Shown here piece by piece: positions 33,363-39,359 of a DNA stretch of 47,380 bases. Source of the DNA: a virus. The translations under genes were made by a program, and so were the position numbers. Where the stretch lies: positions 1 to 47,380 of IMG/VR virus record IMGVR_UViG_3300018083_000045; one strand, written 5' to 3'. Positions within the stretch are counted from its first letter, which is position 1; each line of letters begins with the position of its first letter. The notes below the pieces were generated by a model, which was not told the DNA's origin, did no database searches, and saw nothing but the letters and a program-made list of their open reading frames with translations.

Positions 33363-33544
33363 AATTCTTAAAGGAACTCGGCTGCAAAGTGTTCGGCCAC
33401 GCACCGGCCTTTGCCTCCCTGAGCGTGCCTAACCACTGCATCACCTGTAAGACGCCCATGATGTGGAACCCCGGCACCGAGTGCTGGGACGCGCTCCAGG
33501 TAACACCGGAAGCGCCCCCGCAGTCCACCTGGAATGATTATTAA
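33359..33544 (+). CDS. small cysteine-containing protein, 61 aa
   Basis: ATG 33359 overlaps the previous stop by 4 nt; the longer frame from 33233 is shadow. It contains HCITCKTPMMWNPGTECWDA, a C-x2-C plus distant Cys arrangement that could bind zinc. Its tail overlaps the next gene by 11 nt. Function unknown. Confidence 0.65.
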   Translation: MKFLKELGCKVFGHAPAFASLSVPNHCITCKTPMMWNPGTECWDALQVTPEAPPQSTWNDY

Positions 33545-33743
33545 CTTACTCTGCCCCTCCTGCCAGGAGAGGAAAGTAACGCTGGTCGAAGGCACCAGCG
33601 AGTTTTTATGCACCAAATGCGGGGCCTGCGGCCGCGCCGCTTCCCAGCGCCCCCATATCATCTTCGCCATGCGCAACCAGTACTTACTCATCCGCGAAAA
33701 AAGGAGGAACACTCATGCAGGTTTTCAATGCGATCGACCTTAA
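33534..33743 (+). CDS. small zinc-ribbon protein, 69 aa
   Basis: ATG 33534 lies inside the end of the previous gene. CPSCQERKVTLVEGTSEFLC followed by TKCGACG is a classic zinc-ribbon spacing (about 7-33). The C-terminal end overlaps the next gene by 29 nt and its last residues (THAGFQCDRP) look like shadow coding. The true end is as the frame gives it, but the C-terminus is probably not constrained. Confidence 0.65.
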   Translation: MIINLLCPSCQERKVTLVEGTSEFLCTKCGACGRAASQRPHIIFAMRNQYLLIREKRRNTHAGFQCDRP

Positions 33744-33927
33744 CACCGTTCGTGAAGACGCGGCCCTGGACAACGGCTGGCGCATCGAGATCAGCGCCCA
33801 GAAGGCGAGCCTCACGCTCGCCGAGGCCCGCGACCTGGGTAAGATCCTCCGCGCCCTGGCTGACGATCCCGCCGCCATGCACCGCTCGCCCAAAGAAGAT
33901 CCTACTTTCTGCGAGGAGAAGTTATGA
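33715..33927 (+). CDS. small protein of unknown function, 70 aa
   Basis: ATG 33715 has a strong AAAGGAGG site. The sequence is FNAIDLNTVREDAALDNGWR, then LTLAEARDLGKILRALADDP, an alpha/beta fold with one clear helix. Stop overlaps the next start (ATGA). No family recognised. Confidence 0.7.
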   Translation: MQVFNAIDLNTVREDAALDNGWRIEISAQKASLTLAEARDLGKILRALADDPAAMHRSPKEDPTFCEEKL

Positions 33928-34151
33928 GCGCCTATGCTCCTTCGTTGAACAAAGTCATCCTGCGCTACAAGACCGCCACCACCGAAGTGACCATGCCTTT
34001 CGAGACCGTCGAGGAGGCCCGCTCCTATCTCGCCTACGTGATTCCCCGCAGGCTCAAAGAGGAGCGCGAGAACCGCGTCACCGGCCTCAACATCCCCTCG
34101 CCGGCCATCATCGAGGATTCCATCTACATCCACGAGGTCCATCAGCCATGA
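33924..34151 (+). CDS. small protein, 75 aa, paralogue of the next gene
   Basis: ATG 33924 (4-nt overlap, GAGGAG upstream). LNKVILRYKTATTEVTMPFE followed by TVEEARSYLA aligns with GNRVLVSYSTPDTQITLRFE and NVATARSY of the following gene, so the two arose by duplication. The pattern is two beta strands and a helix. Function unknown. Confidence 0.7.
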   Translation: MSAYAPSLNKVILRYKTATTEVTMPFETVEEARSYLAYVIPRRLKEERENRVTGLNIPSPAIIEDSIYIHEVHQP

Positions 34152-34321
34152 GCCGGATTTTCGATCCCCCGCGCCCGCTGGGAAACCGCGTGCTGGTGAG
34201 TTACTCGACGCCAGACACCCAGATCACGCTGCGCTTCGAGAATGTCGCCACCGCGCGTAGTTACAAGAACGGCGAGAAAGTAACTGCCGAAATCATATGC
34301 CTTCAGAAAGTAAATCCATGA
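34148..34321 (+). CDS. small protein, 57 aa, paralogue of the previous gene
   Basis: ATG 34148 overlaps the previous stop by 4 nt. The frame is open far upstream (to 33608), but only this part shares sequence with its neighbour. After the shared RFENVATARSY motif it ends with a short basic tail. Function unknown. Confidence 0.7.
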   Translation: MSRIFDPPRPLGNRVLVSYSTPDTQITLRFENVATARSYKNGEKVTAEIICLQKVNP

Positions 34322-34644
34322 ACGGAAACATCACCTTTGCCATCGAGCAATTCGAAGCGGCCTGCGACGAGGCCCTCGCCACGTTAGGCACTCATCACGC
34401 GGTCCAGATCATAAACCACCGCATCGAGCGGCGCCAGATCATCCAGGAACTCGCCCCCAAAGAGAATCACGGCGGCGAGAAACTGTTCACCCGCGGCATC
34501 GACCCGCGCCTCCAAAACCAAGCGGGGATGGCCGACCTGGAAGCCGCCGCTGCCCGCCAGCGGCTGGCCGAGGAGAATGCCCGCGACGAGGCCGCGCACA
34601 TCGAGGGGATCAAGGCCCTCAATAAAGTCTATGGTTGTAAGTGA
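34318..34644 (+). CDS. helical protein, 108 aa
   Basis: I choose ATG 34318, which gives the 4-nt overlap usual in this operon; ATG 34297 would add seven residues inside the previous gene. The protein is charged and helical (FAIEQFEAACDEALATLGTH, ADLEAAAARQRLAEENARDE). No cysteines and no known motif. Function unknown. Confidence 0.7.
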   Translation: MNGNITFAIEQFEAACDEALATLGTHHAVQIINHRIERRQIIQELAPKENHGGEKLFTRGIDPRLQNQAGMADLEAAAARQRLAEENARDEAAHIEGIKALNKVYGCK

Positions 34645-34769
34645 TGGATATATTTCTGACCGGGCTCGGATTTTTCATCCTCTTGAACGTCTTCGCCTGG
34701 ATCGACTTCAAGTGGCTCAGTCGCCGAAAACGCCGGCCCGGATCATCGCCTTCCCGATCCCCGGAGTAA
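34644..34769 (+). CDS. 41-residue single-helix membrane protein
   Basis: Starts at ATG 34644, overlapping the previous stop (TGATG). MDIFLTGLGFFILLNVFAWI is one transmembrane helix, followed by DFKWLSRRKRRP, a positive cytoplasmic end (N-out topology by charge), and a Ser/Pro tail. Codon bias is good for the helix but poor for the tail, which lies antisense to the minus-strand gene ending at 34717. A small holin-like or inner-membrane modulator is possible; no partner is seen. Confidence 0.55.
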   Translation: MDIFLTGLGFFILLNVFAWIDFKWLSRRKRRPGSSPSRSPE

Positions 34770-34887
34770 CATCGATCACGAATAACTCCTCGTCGGCGGC
34801 CGCATCGAGGTTGTAGACCGAAATCGGATGGTCCCCGTGCTCTTTCTGGAACATCCGCAGTAACTCGATCAACTCGGAGACGTCCAC
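34717..34887 (-). CDS. small acidic protein, 56 aa
   Basis: GTG 34887 follows the previous stop directly (GAGGTGGAGTAAGTG, with GAGGTG as ribosome-binding site). The sequence VDVSELIELLRMFQKEHGDH, PISVYNLDAAADEELFVIDV, TPGIGKAMIRAGVFGD is a credible alpha/beta fold with good codon bias. It is the last gene of the minus operon and overlaps the converging plus gene by 53 nt. Function unknown. Confidence 0.65.
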   Translation of the reverse strand: MDVSELIELLRMFQKEHGDHPISVYNLDAAADEELFVIDVTPGIGKAMIRAGVFGD

Positions 34888-35103
34888 TTACTCCACCTCA
34901 AGCTCGAAACCCCGCCGGGTCGCATGCCCGCCCGTGATCGCGAGTCCTGCCTCCAGGGCCGCCTTCAACACCGGCCCCGTCTTGCCATCTCTGAGCGGCA
35001 CCGCCACCACCACCACCCCGCCATCCACGTCGATCATCGTCTGGTAGGGCAAGCGCCGCCCGATCGCCGAGCGCACCTTCTCCAGGTTTTCCTTCGTCGT
35101 CAT
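34888..35103 (-). CDS. small alpha/beta protein, 71 aa
   Basis: ATG 35103 overlaps the upstream stop (ATGA); ATG 35109, two codons earlier, is an alternative. TKENLEKVRSAIGRRLPYQT is followed by strands DGGVVVVAVPLRD and a helix AALEAGLAITGGHA. Function unknown. Confidence 0.65.
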   Translation of the reverse strand: MTTKENLEKVRSAIGRRLPYQTMIDVDGGVVVVAVPLRDGKTGPVLKAALEAGLAITGGHATRRGFELEVE

Positions 35104-35306
35104 TCCCATACCGTATCAGTGATCGCCAGCCGGCCGCAGCGGCTACAGGTCTTCGAAGTCCACAATCCGCCATTTTCCGCCACCACCGGCCCGTCATAGA
35201 GATGCGGCTGGTTGCCTTCGCACTGGCGCGGCCCGAAAAATATCTTGGTCAGGTACTGCGCCGCCGCGCACTGCTCGCACGAGCGCTTGCGCGACCTGAG
35301 CAACAC
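35100..35306 (-). CDS. small cysteine-rich protein, 68 aa
   Basis: I prefer GTG 35306, which has AAGGGA 5 nt upstream and follows the previous gene's stop by 7 nt. ATG 35363 (87 residues, adding a further Cys) has no ribosome-binding site and would overlap that gene by 50 nt. CEQC and CSRCGRL near the two ends can form a zinc ribbon around FFGPRQCEGNQPHLYDGPVV. Function unknown. Confidence 0.6.
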   Translation of the reverse strand: MLLRSRKRSCEQCAAAQYLTKIFFGPRQCEGNQPHLYDGPVVAENGGLWTSKTCSRCGRLAITDTVWE

Positions 35307-35313
35307 CGGTCCC

Positions 35314-35529
35314 TTAGGGCAGGTGTGGAGGTTGGTCCGAGAGACCGCCGCCGCGCTTGCCATCCTGCTGCCTTTTTACCATGTTCTCCCGCAGCCGGTC
35401 CCGGAACGCCACGATCTGGGCATGAACCCGGAAGGCCCGCGCCAAAGCGTCCCGCCGCGCCTTATCCCCTTGTTCCACAAGCGTTCCACGCTTTTCCGGG
35501 GAGTGTTCCACAGGATGTTCCACGGTCAT
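35314..35529 (-). CDS. basic helical protein, 71 aa
   Basis: ATG 35529 overlaps the previous stop (ATGA) with GGAGGATAG upstream. Rich in Arg/Lys/Glu (RRDALARAFRVHAQIVAFRD, RLRENMVKRQQDGK), without cysteine. Possibly nucleic-acid binding. No family recognised. Confidence 0.65.
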   Translation of the reverse strand: MTVEHPVEHSPEKRGTLVEQGDKARRDALARAFRVHAQIVAFRDRLRENMVKRQQDGKRGGGLSDQPPHLP

Positions 35530-36173
35530 CTATCCTCCGGCTCCTCGAAAATCGACGCCGCCCGCCCCATTCCGCCCTTCTTCATCTTCTGGATCGTCTC
35601 GCGATGCACAACCTTCTCGTAATCGTCGTCGCGCGGCAATCCCCTGTTGTACTTGGTCGTCCTGGACAACGCATACGCATTCGATTCGAGCGGCCCGATC
35701 GCATTGTCCAGCTTCCGCTTCCACGCCCCCGGCCCCCAGTCGAGCGTCCCCGCCCCATAGTCCTTCGGCTCGGTGTCCATCTTCTCGGATTGGTCGAGGT
35801 CGACCAACCTGTGCTGCAATCCGTGCGCGATCTCGTGCCGCCTCACCTGACCGAACATGTCCTGTTTGTTTAACACTTCACCCGGATCCTGATGCTGCGG
35901 AATGTCCTTGTCGATCGAGATATACTCGTCTACCCCACGGTCATTCTGCATCCGCTTCTTCGCCGCCGGATCGTTGAGGTTGTACCTCCGGTGCCGCCCG
36001 TGCGCCCCAGCCAACTCCTCGTGATAGATCGGAATCCGCATGTACCGGTCCTGGGCCACCGGCTCCGGCTTCTTCTGCTCCCGGCCGTACTTGGCCGCGA
36101 GCTCGGCCTTCTGAATCACCCCGCCCTGGCGCTCATACTCCTTCAGCGGCTTCTTCGGTGGTGGCTGCGGCAT
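35526..36173 (-). CDS. zincin-type metallopeptidase-like protein, 215 aa
   Basis: ATG 36173 with GAGGAA upstream. The core RRHEIAHGLQH (111-121) holds the HExxH zinc motif (H113, E114, H117). E163 in PLESNAYALS, about 46 residues later, fits the E-x-x-A third ligand of gluzincin-like families. The N-terminus is basic and Pro-rich (PPPKKPLKEY). I recall similar HExxH segments in phage polyvalent proteins. No signal peptide, so it would act in the cell or in the virion. The substrate cannot be inferred. Confidence 0.7.
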   Translation of the reverse strand: MPQPPPKKPLKEYERQGGVIQKAELAAKYGREQKKPEPVAQDRYMRIPIYHEELAGAHGRHRRYNLNDPAAKKRMQNDRGVDEYISIDKDIPQHQDPGEVLNKQDMFGQVRRHEIAHGLQHRLVDLDQSEKMDTEPKDYGAGTLDWGPGAWKRKLDNAIGPLESNAYALSRTTKYNRGLPRDDDYEKVVHRETIQKMKKGGMGRAASIFEEPEDR

Positions 36174-36177
36174 TTCC

Positions 36178-36378
36178 TCACCGTTCTACCACGGCCGCCG
36201 TCCTCATCCGCTCCATCTCCTCGTAAATCTCCTCCACCGCCTCCTGCACATGATACGAATGCCCTCCATGCAAATCCACCCGCGTCCCCTGCTTCGATTC
36301 CTGGATCGCCAATATCGCCTCCACCCGCACCCATACCACCGCCTCCACTCCTTCCCGCGTCAACCGGATGAACTTCAC
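36178..36378 (-). CDS. small protein, 66 aa, first gene of the minus mini-operon
   Basis: GTG 36378 has GGGAGG upstream, located in the loop of a perfect 8-bp hairpin whose 3' arm reaches the start codon. FIRLTREGVEAVVWVRVEAI, LAIQESKQGTRVDLHGGHSY, HVQEAVEEIYEEMERM: strand-strand-helix, resembling small FlbD-like or YabA-like domains, but not recognised with confidence. Confidence 0.7.
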   Translation of the reverse strand: MKFIRLTREGVEAVVWVRVEAILAIQESKQGTRVDLHGGHSYHVQEAVEEIYEEMERMRTAAVVER

Positions 36379-36400
36379 TTACTCATCCTCCCGAGTAAGT
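36377..36400 (-). promoter_or_regulatory. hairpin presenting the ribosome-binding site in its loop
   Basis: Minus strand: ACTTACTC (36400-36393), loop GGGAGGAT, GAGTAAGT (36384-36377), then G of the GTG start. The arms pair perfectly. A TACACT box (plus 36401-36406) lies immediately upstream, so the transcript would begin at about the 5' arm. Confidence 0.6.
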
Positions 36401-36424
36401 AGTGTAAGTTAGTTTTGCGCAAAA
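36401..36424 (-). promoter_or_regulatory. palindrome plus TACACT box upstream of the minus mini-operon
   Basis: TTTTGCGCAAAA (36413-36424, perfect 12-bp palindrome) followed on the minus strand by CTAACT and TACACT (plus 36401-36406). Same architecture as at 32421 and 33029. Confidence 0.55.
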
Positions 36425-37043
36425 CGGCAAGTGGACTATTCCGGCGGCGCTCCAGTGAAAATAGTCCAGCGTCTACGAGTACGCCCTTACCCCTGGACTG
36501 GACCGGGATCCCCAAAAACACGAATGCCCCGGTCTTGAGTGATAGACCAGGGCACCCGTGCGTTAAAATGTTCACCGGACGCCCACAGCGTATCACATCT
36601 TTATCCCTTTGCGCAAAATATTTTCCACTTGCGCTCCGGCCGCCTCCAGGCGCAAAATGGGAATCGTTAAAATGGACACCGCGGCTGAATCCCCAAATCG
36701 AGCGCGCCAGATCGGCTCTGCGCTTCTCGGAGCAAGGCCAGCGTTGTATACGGTCTCCCCGACCCGCTCCCCGTGGCGGTCGGCTCTCTTACCTCAAAGC
36801 GGGACGGCTCCGATCGTCGAACTCAGCGCCTCTGCAATACCAAACACCGGGGTGAATAACCCGTGGGATCCTGAGTTCGGGCTGCTACAGCACGAGGAAA
36901 CGCCTCAAAACGACTATCCTCAAGATTGCAACGAAGTTAAGAGCAATCCGAAACTGTAGCCTCGGGGCCAAATACGCCCCCCAACTCGGCCCGCCGCGAA
37001 ACAACAGGAGCGTAGTCCCGTGCGGGGGATCATAGGGGGGCCT
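36425..37043. other. non-coding control region rich in inverted and direct repeats
   Basis: About 620 nt without a credible gene. It contains an inverted repeat TGGACTATT/AATAGTCCA (36432-36440, 36460-36468). It also contains a nested pair CCCTGG...GACCGGG / CCCCGGTC...CCAGGG (36491-36552) and a direct repeat CGTTAAAATGnnCACCG (36561-36577 and 36665-36681). Another palindrome/box element lies at 36587-36618. The right half (36690-37043) has no structure I can name. Open frames here (36375-36596 minus, 36609-36959 plus) have poor codon bias. A control or replication region is possible. Confidence 0.5.
36587..36618 (-). promoter_or_regulatory. distal copy of the palindrome/TACGCT element
   Basis: Minus strand: TTTTGCGCAAA (plus 36608-36618), 15 nt, then GATACGCT (box at plus 36587-36592). 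The gap is longer than at the other copies. If active it would give the gene at 36378 a second, 200-nt leader that includes the nested hairpins at 36432-36552. Confidence 0.45.
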
Positions 37044-37049
37044 TATAAT
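37044..37049 (+). promoter_or_regulatory. TATAAT -10 box for a leaderless mRNA
   Basis: Consensus TATAAT ends 6 nt before the ATG at 37056, and no ribosome-binding site is present. Transcription would start at about the A of the ATG. No clear -35 box is seen. Confidence 0.5.
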
Positions 37050-37055
37050 CCACTC

Positions 37056-37196
37056 ATGCCCCTCCAAAAAGGCTCTTCCTCCAAAACCATCCAGAAGAAC
37101 ATCAAAACCGAGATCGCAGCCGGGAAACCCCCAAAACAAGCCGCCGCGATCGCATACAACGTCGCCGGAAAAGCAAAATCCTCCCCTAAAAAGTAA
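37056..37196 (+). CDS. small phage protein, DUF6496-like, 46 aa
   Basis: The sequence [20 protein letters not shown] then [20 protein letters not shown] matches a short conserved phage protein (pattern K-x-x-I-x-x-N-I-K-x-E-x-x-A-G-K-P-x-K-Q-A-x-A-I-A) that I recall as DUF6496. Its function is unknown, and copies are common as orphan genes in tailed phages. It is basic, with two short helices. It stands alone between the control region and the small-terminase-like gene, preceded by a TATAAT box too close for a leader. Confidence 0.8.
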   Translation: MPLQKGSSSKTIQKNIKTEIAAGKPPKQAAAIAYNVAGKAKSSPKK

Positions 37197-37667
37197 CCCA
37201 CCACCACGGAAAACGGGGCCCCACCCTCGAAAACAGGCCCCGGACGGTTACTAGAACTACTAGCACCGATCCGTCTTCCGCTGCTCCCGAGCCGCAGCCT
37301 GCGGCTGCTCGCATCCTTCGGATGCGGGGGGTTGGGAGGTCTGAAAGCTCAACGCGAGCGCAACGCGCAAGCGCTCAAATGCTTCCTCAGGCTCGGCGGT
37401 GCGCCGGGCCGCAAATACTCCCTCTATCTCCCTTACCCCCACTACCTCCTCCAAAAAAAACCCCGATTTCGAACTTTCACACTCCCGCCAACCCTCTCCC
37501 GCTTTCCTCGAATTCTGTACTTCACACCTCTCGCAACACACCCCTCGGCCTGGCCGGCGGGGCCCCGCGGATTCCGGGCATGGGGTGGTCGCCTTCATCC
37601 TATTGAGCCGCATCGACTTGCTCGAGGTCGAGCCCTCAGAATCGGCCGGCGACCCGGCGAGCCTCCA
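37197..37667. other. non-coding spacer with hairpins and a pyrimidine tract
   Basis: 470 nt with no gene I can support. Hairpins: CGGGGCC/GGCCCCG (37212-37242), AGCCGCAG/CTGCGGCT around 37290-37310, and CGCATCC-TTC-GGATGCG (37309-37325). Next comes a 70-nt pyrimidine-rich tract (37408-37480) ending in AAAAAAAA. Weak frames exist on both strands (37260-37613 minus, 37332-37727 plus), without ribosome-binding sites and with mixed codon bias. Confidence 0.45.
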
Positions 37668-38618
37668 TCAATCGGAGTCGAGGCCGTCGCCGTCTTCGCC
37701 GTCTTCGGCCCGATCCGACACACCTGACAATGTCCGTTGTAGGGTATCTTCCAGGGCCGGTGGGCCCGGCGGCATCTCTACATCAATGAATTCCAGGGGG
37801 ATTCCCGCCGCGACGTGCCCTTCCACTTGAGCGGCGGTCGCCGAAACCCGGCGGCGCGCATCATTGATACGATGCCGGGCCACGCCGGGCCCGGCTCCGC
37901 TGGCCGGGATCGGCTGCAGTCCACTTGATAAGACCACCACCAGCGGGCCGGTGCCGCTCGCGCCGCCAGCGCCGAATGCGCCACGGCCCATCTGGGCCAG
38001 GAACTCACCCGTCTCGACGGCGGCGGCGCGCTCCAGGGCGCGTTCCTCTTGGAGCAGGCCGGTGTCGAGCCGCGCATCGACCACTTCCCGCCATTGATCC
38101 TTTGCCAAGCGGATCGACCGCATCTCTTTAACGATCAGGCCGGTCGCATCGCCCGCAACGCCGGGATCGGCCATCGCGGCGCGGGCCTGGACCACTGCTT
38201 CCAATTGATCGGTGCGGCGCTGTATACGTGCGAGCCTGTTCTCAGCCTGCGTCACCGCCAGCTTCACGAACCGCTGATCAGCGCGGGCCTGCAATGCCTC
38301 CCGATTGGCAAGCAATCTTGCAGGCAAGTGCGTTTGGCCATGTCGATGAATCGAGTCATCACTGACCGCGAATTCCCGCGCCAAGTCCGGGTAGCTCCGA
38401 TCACCGGCCACCAGGAGCGCATCGATGCGGTCGCGGGCCGGGTGAGAGCACACGGTGCAGCGTGGGCCGGGAGTGCGAGGTGGAAGGCCGGTGAGCGGGC
38501 CGGTGGCGCTGGCGGGTGGGGGCGTGGTGATTCCAGAGCTCGACGGGTACACGGTGGCAGATTTATTTTCGGATTCATCGCACCTGGCGTCATCCTGTTG
38601 ATTCTGAGAGGGTTCCAT
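37668..38618 (-). CDS. small-terminase-like HTH protein, 316 aa
   Basis: ATG 38618. After a disordered N-terminus comes RCTVCSHPARDRIDALLVAG, DRSYPDLAREFAVSDDSIHR, H-x3-HLPARL (about 53-102): a C-x-x-C knuckle plus helix-turn-helix ending R-H-x-x-x-H-L. I recall this pattern in phage small terminase subunits. Then follow a long coiled coil (ENRLARIQRRTDQLEAVVQA) and an acidic, Gly/Ala-rich tail. It lies 7.5 kb from terL but on the same strand. A DNA-binding regulator is the alternative. Its mRNA is probably leaderless (TACGCT box 7 nt upstream). Confidence 0.65.
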   Translation of the reverse strand: MEPSQNQQDDARCDESENKSATVYPSSSGITTPPPASATGPLTGLPPRTPGPRCTVCSHPARDRIDALLVAGDRSYPDLAREFAVSDDSIHRHGQTHLPARLLANREALQARADQRFVKLAVTQAENRLARIQRRTDQLEAVVQARAAMADPGVAGDATGLIVKEMRSIRLAKDQWREVVDARLDTGLLQEERALERAAAVETGEFLAQMGRGAFGAGGASGTGPLVVVLSSGLQPIPASGAGPGVARHRINDARRRVSATAAQVEGHVAAGIPLEFIDVEMPPGPPALEDTLQRTLSGVSDRAEDGEDGDGLDSD

Positions 38619-38624
38619 GCGGTG

Positions 38625-38634
38625 AGCGTATCAC
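38625..38634 (-). promoter_or_regulatory. TACGCT box directly upstream of the TerS-like gene
   Basis: Minus strand GTGATACGCT followed by CACC and ATG. The same 10 bases occur at 32421 and 36587, but here without the TTTTGCGCAAAA palindrome. The distance to the ATG predicts a transcript starting at the start codon. Confidence 0.4.
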
Positions 38635-38755
38635 GGTTGGAATAGTTCCGATTATCTCTCTAATAGGTGTAACCTTCGGGTTGCCGGTGGCATCCTCAAC
38701 TATTCGGCTCTCCGTTTCGAGATGAGAGGTACGAAGGGAAAGGTGAACAGAAGAG

Positions 38756-39022
38756 ATGAAAGCGATTATCGTTGGAATCGTGCTGGCCGGGATGGCGCTG
38801 GCCGAGACGGTGTACTTCGGATCGGCCTCGAAGGCGTTTCACAAGACGGTGGCGTGCAGTGCGAGGCCGGGCAAGCCTCACCAGTTGCACGCGGATCGAG
38901 CGGTGGCCGTGAAGCATGGGCTGAGTGAGTGCAAGCGTTGCTGGCGGGCGGCGAGCGCGAAGTCGAGCAAGGCGGGGAACGGCGCGTGGGCTGAGAAGGC
39001 CGAAGCAAAGGAGGTCAAGTAG
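38756..39022 (+). CDS. exported small zinc-binding protein (Ada metal-binding-like), 88 aa
   Basis: ATG 38756 after GAAAGGTGAACAGAAGAG. MKAIIVGIVLAGMALA is a signal peptide with likely cleavage after ALA-16. The mature part VYFGSASKAFHKTVACSARP ... KHGLSECKRCWR has the H/C...C-x-x-C pattern and the V-Y-x-x-x-S-x-K-x-x-H-x-x-x-C layout of Ada-type metal-binding modules. The tail is Lys/Ala/Glu-rich. Exported from the host cytoplasm, so the role is likely at the envelope. First gene of the large plus-strand cluster. Confidence 0.7.
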   Translation: MKAIIVGIVLAGMALAETVYFGSASKAFHKTVACSARPGKPHQLHADRAVAVKHGLSECKRCWRAASAKSSKAGNGAWAEKAEAKEVK

Positions 39023-39024
39023 AG

Positions 39025-39273
39025 ATGGCGAGACGTAAGCAGGAGCCCATGTCGGTCAAGCAATTGCGCGAGGCCGTGGTGCAAGCGGGCGCGTGGTACT
39101 GGTTCAAAGCGGAGAACGGCGACGAGCAGATCCAGAGCGCGTTGATGCGCGAGGGCTACCGGGCCGGTGTCGATGCGTTGCGTTGCTACCAGGAAGGCGA
39201 GCCCACGGCGGCTGAGTTGTATGCGGCGGCGTTGAAGCTCTGGCCGGTGTCGCGGTTGCATCCATTGATCTAG
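39025..39273 (+). CDS. small protein, 82 aa
   Basis: ATG 39025, two bases after the previous stop, with GGAGG 10 nt upstream. QLREAVVQAGAWYWFKAENG and ALMREGYRAGVDALRCYQEG suggest a helical protein. Not recognised. Confidence 0.65.
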   Translation: MARRKQEPMSVKQLREAVVQAGAWYWFKAENGDEQIQSALMREGYRAGVDALRCYQEGEPTAAELYAAALKLWPVSRLHPLI

Positions 39274-39359
39274 CGGGTCGAGTCAGGGCCCACCGGCACC
39301 GGCCAGTGGGCTCCTGGCGCGGATCTGAGGATCGTAGCGAAGACGGAAAGGTGAAAGTG

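Noticed and set aside
36375-36596. Minus-strand 73-residue frame upstream of the 66-residue gene
   Set aside because: It is made of the palindromes, hairpins and promoter-like boxes of the control region, with poor codon bias.
36609-36959. Plus-strand 116-residue frame
   Set aside because: TTG start inside a palindrome, no ribosome-binding site, weak third-position bias. Kept as non-coding, with low certainty for its 3' half.
36700-37043. Possible tRNA or structured RNA gene
   Set aside because: No cloverleaf, no GGTTCGAATCC-type arm, and no CCA-proximal acceptor pairing could be found by eye. I saw no clear tRNA elsewhere, but a covariance search would be needed to be sure.
37260-37727. 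Opposing frames of 117 (minus) and 131 (plus) residues
   Set aside because: Neither has a ribosome-binding site. The plus frame starts at TTG and both run through the pyrimidine tract. The minus frame cannot be excluded fully.
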